A stretch of 17,215 nucleotides of DNA from Fen-1258 sp964595365 (GTDB taxonomy: Bacteria > Bacteroidota > Ignavibacteria > Ignavibacteriales > Melioribacteraceae). Position 1 is the first letter of the stretch, and every line of letters begins with the position of its first letter. The notes beneath the pieces were generated by a model. That model saw only the letters and a list, made by a program, of their open reading frames with translations, was not told the DNA's origin and searched no databases. The DNA lies in assembly GCA_964595365.1 (NCBI GenBank), contig CAZQQC010000064.1, positions 1 to 17,215 of the forward strand, in the 5' to 3' direction. This document shows, piece by piece, positions 14,092 through 17,215 of this stretch. Position numbers and translations under genes: made by a program.

Positions 14092-15066
14092 TTGCGAATC
14101 TTAGTTAGTGGCGGAGGCGGCTATATTGGTTCTCATTTTGTAAGAATGCTTTCGAAAAGTAATCATGAAATAATTGTAGCCGATAACCTTTCACGGGGGC
14201 ACAGAGAATCTGTACTCGAGGACGTTCAATTTGAAATTGTTGACATACGCGATGCCGAAAAAATTTCACAGATGGTTCAAAAGCATTTGCCCGAAGCTGT
14301 TATTCATTTTGCTGCTTTTGCCTACGTTGGTGAATCCGTTGAACGTCCCGGACTTTATTACATGAACAATGTTGTAGGAAGCTATAATTTGATTCGAGCG
14401 GCGTCCGAAAACAAAGTAAAATATTTTGTTTTCTCATCCACGTGCTCGGTATACGGCAATCCCGCAAAAATTCCGATTTCCGAAGAACTACGGACGGACC
14501 CGATTAATCCTTACGCAAATACCAAACTAATGATTGAAATAATGCTGAAAGATTTTCAATCCGCGTACGGAATGAAATATGTTTCACTGAGATATTTCAA
14601 TGCTGCGGGTGCCGATGATTCTGCGGAAATTGGCGAAAGTCACAACCCGGAACCCCATCTTATTCCGATTATACTTGAAGCTGCAAACGGTAAGCGCGAG
14701 AAAGTCTTTGTCTTTGGAAATGATTATGAAACTCCGGATGGAACTTGTATTCGTGATTACATTCATGTTAATGATTTGAGTGATGCTCATGTTAAAGCAT
14801 TGGAGTTTTTAGCAGAGGGAAATGAATCTACAATAATTAACCTTGGTACAGGTGCCGGAAATTCGGTTATGGAAATAATTAAAACTGCAGAAATTATTAC
14901 CGGCAAAAAGATAACCTTTAAAATTACCGATCGACGCAAAGGTGATCCGGCAATTCTTATTGCAGATAATACCAAAGCGCTGAAAGTCTTGAACTGGAAA
15001 CCAAAGTATACGATTGATAATATAATCCACACTGCCTGGCGCTGGCATCAAAACCCAAAATATTGA
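14092..15066 (+). CDS. galE: UDP-glucose 4-epimerase
   Basis: GalE interconverts UDP-glucose and UDP-galactose using tightly bound NAD. The 324 residues form an extended SDR. The NAD-binding GGGGYIGSH is at 7-15, followed by D31 and N32. Catalytic S/T are near 116-117 in SSTCSVYG, the YxxxK pair is Y141 and K145 (YANTK), and RYFNAAGAD is at 167-175. The later DGTCIRDYIHVNDL is also typical of GalE. The start is TTG 14092, supported by a CGGAG Shine-Dalgarno (14082-14086) and by the tight N-terminus (MRILVSGGGG). No ATG is available. Its stop overlaps rfbC. Related 4-epimerases acting on GlcNAc or uronate forms cannot be excluded. Confidence 0.93.
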   Translation: MRILVSGGGGYIGSHFVRMLSKSNHEIIVADNLSRGHRESVLEDVQFEIVDIRDAEKISQMVQKHLPEAVIHFAAFAYVGESVERPGLYYMNNVVGSYNLIRAASENKVKYFVFSSTCSVYGNPAKIPISEELRTDPINPYANTKLMIEIMLKDFQSAYGMKYVSLRYFNAAGADDSAEIGESHNPEPHLIPIILEAANGKREKVFVFGNDYETPDGTCIRDYIHVNDLSDAHVKALEFLAEGNESTIINLGTGAGNSVMEIIKTAEIITGKKITFKITDRRKGDPAILIADNTKALKVLNWKPKYTIDNIIHTAWRWHQNPKY

Positions 15067-15623
15067 GGTGGGCTCTGAAATTTGAAAAAACATTTATTGA
15101 CGGATTACTGCTTATAAAACCCGACGTCTTTCTCGATGAACGCGGATATTTCTTCGAAGCATACAATCAAAAAAAATATATTCAAGATGAACTGAATCCG
15201 GCATTTGTGCAAGATAATATTTCGAAATCTGTCAAAGGAACAATTAGAGGTTTACACTATCAGACCGGCGCGTTTGCTCAAGGCAAATTATGCAGCGTTG
15301 TATTCGGAAAAGTTTTGGACGTAGCTGTGGATATTCGATTCGGCTCGCCTACTTTCGGTAAACACTATTCGATTGAACTTAGCGAGGAGAATAAATTTCA
15401 GTTGTGGATTCCAGCCGGCTTTGCTCATGGCTTTTCGGTTTTATCTGCCGAGGCAATATTTAGTTACAAATGTACTGCGCTGTATGATAAACAAAGTGAG
15501 AAAGCAATTCTATTCAGCGATTCCGACTTGAATATAGATTGGAAAGTGAAAAATCCGATTGTCTCTTTCAAAGATGTATCGGCAAAAACATTTAAAGAAA
15601 TTGATAAAGATTTCATTTACTAA
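15063..15623 (+). CDS. rfbC: dTDP-4-dehydrorhamnose 3,5-epimerase
   Basis: RfbC (RmlC) epimerises dTDP-4-keto-6-deoxyglucose at C3 and C5 on the way to dTDP-rhamnose. The 186 residues form the expected cupin. The catalytic H65 is in RGLHYQ, K75 in AQGKLCSVV and Y135 in FSYKC, with D154 in SDSDLNIDW. GKVLDVAVDIR, SPTFGK and WIPAGFAHGFSVLS complete the family pattern. The start is uncertain. TTG 15063 overlaps the galE stop but has no Shine-Dalgarno. CTG 15075, four codons in, has GAGGTG just upstream and gives the usual MKFEKT-like beginning. rfbA, rfbB and rfbD are not in the window. The gene lies 17 bases before ugd. Confidence 0.92.
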   Translation: MRWALKFEKTFIDGLLLIKPDVFLDERGYFFEAYNQKKYIQDELNPAFVQDNISKSVKGTIRGLHYQTGAFAQGKLCSVVFGKVLDVAVDIRFGSPTFGKHYSIELSEENKFQLWIPAGFAHGFSVLSAEAIFSYKCTALYDKQSEKAILFSDSDLNIDWKVKNPIVSFKDVSAKTFKEIDKDFIY

Positions 15624-15640
15624 ACTTAAAAGGGAATAAG

Positions 15641-16966
15641 ATGAATCTATCGGTCATCGGTACCGGCTACGTAGGATTAGTTAGCGGAACCTGTTTTGCG
15701 GAAATGGGAAACAATGTTATTTGTGTTGATAACAATGATGGTAAACTGAAAAAACTTATCTCGGGTGAAATTCCAATTTATGAACCCGGGCTGGAAGTCT
15801 TTTTCGAACGTAATGTTGCAAAGAAAAGGTTGACCTTCACCAACGATCTTAATAAAGCCGTACTTGAGTCTGAAATTATTTTTTTGTGTTTACCAACACC
15901 TCAGGATGAAGATGGATCTGCCGATTTGAAATATGTGTTTAATGTTTCCGAAGGTATCGCAAATATTTTGGAAGAATCGGGCGATAAAGAATTTAAGGTT
16001 ATCATTAACAAAAGTACCGTTCCGGTTGGCACATTGCAATCTGTAACAAAAATATTTGAGAGCCGCGGACTCAAAAATTTTGAAATAGTTTCCAATCCTG
16101 AATTTTTGCGCGAGGGATTTGCAGTTGAAGATTTTATGAAACCTGATAGAATTGTGGTTGGAGCAAAATCTCAAAAGGTTTTTGAAAAAATACGTTCGCT
16201 GTACGAACCATTTGTTCGTCAGGGCAACCCGATTTTAGAAATGGACCCTGAAAGCGCGGAAGTAACCAAATATGCCGCGAACTCTTACCTTGCAATGAGA
16301 GTTACATATATGAACGAGCTTGCAAACTTCTGCGAAACTGTAGGTGCTAACGTAGATCTGGTTCGAAAAGGAATGAGCGCAGATTCAAGAATTGGCAAAA
16401 GATTTTTGTTCCCCGGTGTTGGTTACGGCGGCTCGTGCTTTCCGAAAGATGTGAACGCATTGATTAAAACTTCGGAAGATCATAATTCGCCGATGCGGAT
16501 ATTGAAAATTGTTGACGAAGTAAACAGACTTCAGAAATTAATTATTGTTAAAAAAGTTCTTCAGCATTTCAAGAACAACATCAAAGGGAAAAAAATTGCA
16601 GTATGGGGTTTAGCGTTCAAACCGAACACTGATGATATGCGCGAAGCTCCGTCAATCGTGATAATTAAAGAGCTGGTAAAGCTGGGAGCGCATGTTGTAG
16701 CTTATGACCCGGCTGCGATGGAAAATGCAAAATATTACCTCGATGAAATTTTAGATTATCTACATGATCAATATAAAGCTCTCGAAAACACCGATGCGCT
16801 TCTGATTTTAACCGAGTGGAATGAATTTCGCAATCCGGATTTTTTTAGAATAAAAACTTCTCTTAAATCTCCGGTAATTTTTGACGGGAGAAATATTTTT
16901 GAACCGGTCAAAATGAAAGAACTCGGATTTACTTACTACAGCATCGGCAGAAAATCTGTGGATTAG
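15641..16966 (+). CDS. ugd: UDP-glucose 6-dehydrogenase
   Basis: Ugd oxidises UDP-glucose to UDP-glucuronate with two NAD. The 441 residues have the standard layout: NAD-binding GTGYVG (7-12), CLPTPQDEDGSADL (83-96), KSTVPVGT (124-131), SNPEFLREG (151-159), the central K210 and N214, and the nucleophile C266 in GVGYGGSCFPKD. The UDP-binding C-terminal domain contains GLAFKPNTDDMREAPS. The ATG at 15641 has AGGGAA upstream. It ends the galE-rfbC-ugd group, whose products (UDP-Gal, a dTDP-sugar, UDP-GlcA) feed surface polysaccharide or exopolysaccharide. Downstream is a pyrimidine-rich stretch (17001-17028) without a clear hairpin. Confidence 0.96.
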   Translation: MNLSVIGTGYVGLVSGTCFAEMGNNVICVDNNDGKLKKLISGEIPIYEPGLEVFFERNVAKKRLTFTNDLNKAVLESEIIFLCLPTPQDEDGSADLKYVFNVSEGIANILEESGDKEFKVIINKSTVPVGTLQSVTKIFESRGLKNFEIVSNPEFLREGFAVEDFMKPDRIVVGAKSQKVFEKIRSLYEPFVRQGNPILEMDPESAEVTKYAANSYLAMRVTYMNELANFCETVGANVDLVRKGMSADSRIGKRFLFPGVGYGGSCFPKDVNALIKTSEDHNSPMRILKIVDEVNRLQKLIIVKKVLQHFKNNIKGKKIAVWGLAFKPNTDDMREAPSIVIIKELVKLGAHVVAYDPAAMENAKYYLDEILDYLHDQYKALENTDALLILTEWNEFRNPDFFRIKTSLKSPVIFDGRNIFEPVKMKELGFTYYSIGRKSVD

Positions 16967-17062
16967 GCCTGCCGCACCCCCTTTCACAAAAGCGTAAAAA
17001 GTTTTCTCTTTTTTCTTTTTCTTTTTTTCGGAAGGAATTGTCTATATTCAATTAGAAAATTA

Positions 17063-17088
17063 ATTCACTTTAAGTGAGGGAAGTGAAT
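17063..17088. repeat. Inverted repeat cluster in the ugd 3' gap
   Basis: ATTCACTT (17063-17070) pairs perfectly with AAGTGAAT (17081-17088), and also with an inner AAGTGA (17072-17077) to form TCACTT-T-AAGTGA. Two direct AAGTGA copies and one inverted copy therefore compete. No T-run follows on the plus strand. It may be an operator or part of a weak bidirectional terminator between ugd and the opposing gene. Otherwise the gap 16967-17130 shows only the pyrimidine tract at 17001-17028 and an isolated TATATT (17043-17048). Confidence 0.3.
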
Positions 17089-17130
17089 ACCGCATGGTTA
17101 AATATTTCCTACGTTACTTCTGAGAGCTCT

Positions 17131-17215
17131 CTAACTTATCATTTCTTTAAGCCAGTTCAAACTACGTAAAACGGCATTTTCGGACCCCGCATTGCGCCAT
17201 AAATAAAGTAACCTA
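17131..17215 (-). CDS. Unidentified protein, 3' end only
   Basis: The last 27 codons of a minus-strand gene are visible, ending at TAG (17133-17131) and leaving the window at its right edge. The tail reads LYLWRNAGSENAVLRSL then NWLKEMIS. It looks like real coding sequence because the other two minus frames here are broken by stops. The pattern (hydrophobic strand, short polar turn, then a helix ending in WL) resembles the ends of some LysR-type regulators, but 27 residues are too few to assign a family. It is convergent with ugd. Confidence 0.45.
   Translation of the reverse strand, partial: RLLYLWRNAGSENAVLRSLNWLKEMIS

Noticed and set aside
14809..15093. Overlapping minus-strand open frames of 69-94 codons across galE/rfbC
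   Set aside because: All lie opposite conserved coding sequence, and several overlap one another, as expected of shadows.
15890..16174. Minus-strand open frames inside ugd
   Set aside because: Opposite conserved Ugd motifs, with no ribosome binding site or domain.
1..17215. CRISPR array, tRNA, rRNA, insertion sequence, prophage or toxin-antitoxin system
   Set aside because: No repeat-spacer pattern, cloverleaf, transposase or paired small toxin/antitoxin frames were found on either strand.

Overview
The window is a dense, AT-rich bacterial chromosome segment that looks like housekeeping DNA. Several features point to a Gram-negative member of the Bacteroidota/Chlorobiota/Ignavibacteria assemblage. 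These are an apolipoprotein N-acyltransferase (implying an outer membrane), a DUF6249-type membrane protein next to an ECF sigma factor, a PolB-like 3'-5' exonuclease of the type common in that group, and a YfhL-type ferredoxin ending. An Ignavibacteria-like source is my best guess. It is inferred from gene content and protein style, not from a search. I see no rRNA, tRNA, CRISPR array, insertion sequence or prophage.

Layout. (1) 1-209: the end of a 4Fe-4S ferredoxin gene and its terminator. (2) 436-2547: a tight three-gene unit of MBL-fold lactonase-like hydrolase, Rieske ferredoxin and QueG. (3) 2804-3828: trxB with a strong terminator. (4) 3864-5547: a DUF6249-like membrane protein on the minus strand, divergent from an ECF sigma factor and its probable membrane anti-sigma factor. 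(5) 5643-11531: seven genes on the plus strand, each overlapping the next: era, an EamA transporter, acylphosphatase, ispF, a DedA protein, lnt and threonine aldolase. (6) 11588-13177: a 4HBT thioesterase and a convergent HGSNAT-type membrane acyltransferase whose 3' ends overlap. (7) 13320-14006: a DEDDy exonuclease. (8) 14092-16966: nucleotide-sugar genes galE, rfbC and ugd. (9) 17131-17215: the 3' end of a minus-strand gene that leaves the window. No stretch without a gene exceeds 300 bases.

How the genes work together. The sigma/anti-sigma pair and the divergent membrane protein appear to form a small cell-envelope signalling module. The intergenic region between them carries three copies of a bipartite element, TGTAACC-N15/16-(G/A)AGTC. 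Two copies face the DUF6249 gene and one faces the sigma gene, with spacing and placement expected for autoregulated ECF promoters. This is the most interesting signal in the window. The seven-gene run mixes ribosome assembly (Era), isoprenoid synthesis (IspF), envelope lipid/lipoprotein functions (DedA, Lnt) and small metabolic enzymes, with no spacer between genes. The galE-rfbC-ugd cluster supplies precursors for surface polysaccharide, but the other dTDP-rhamnose genes are not in view. I found no convincing new defence or mobile system here.
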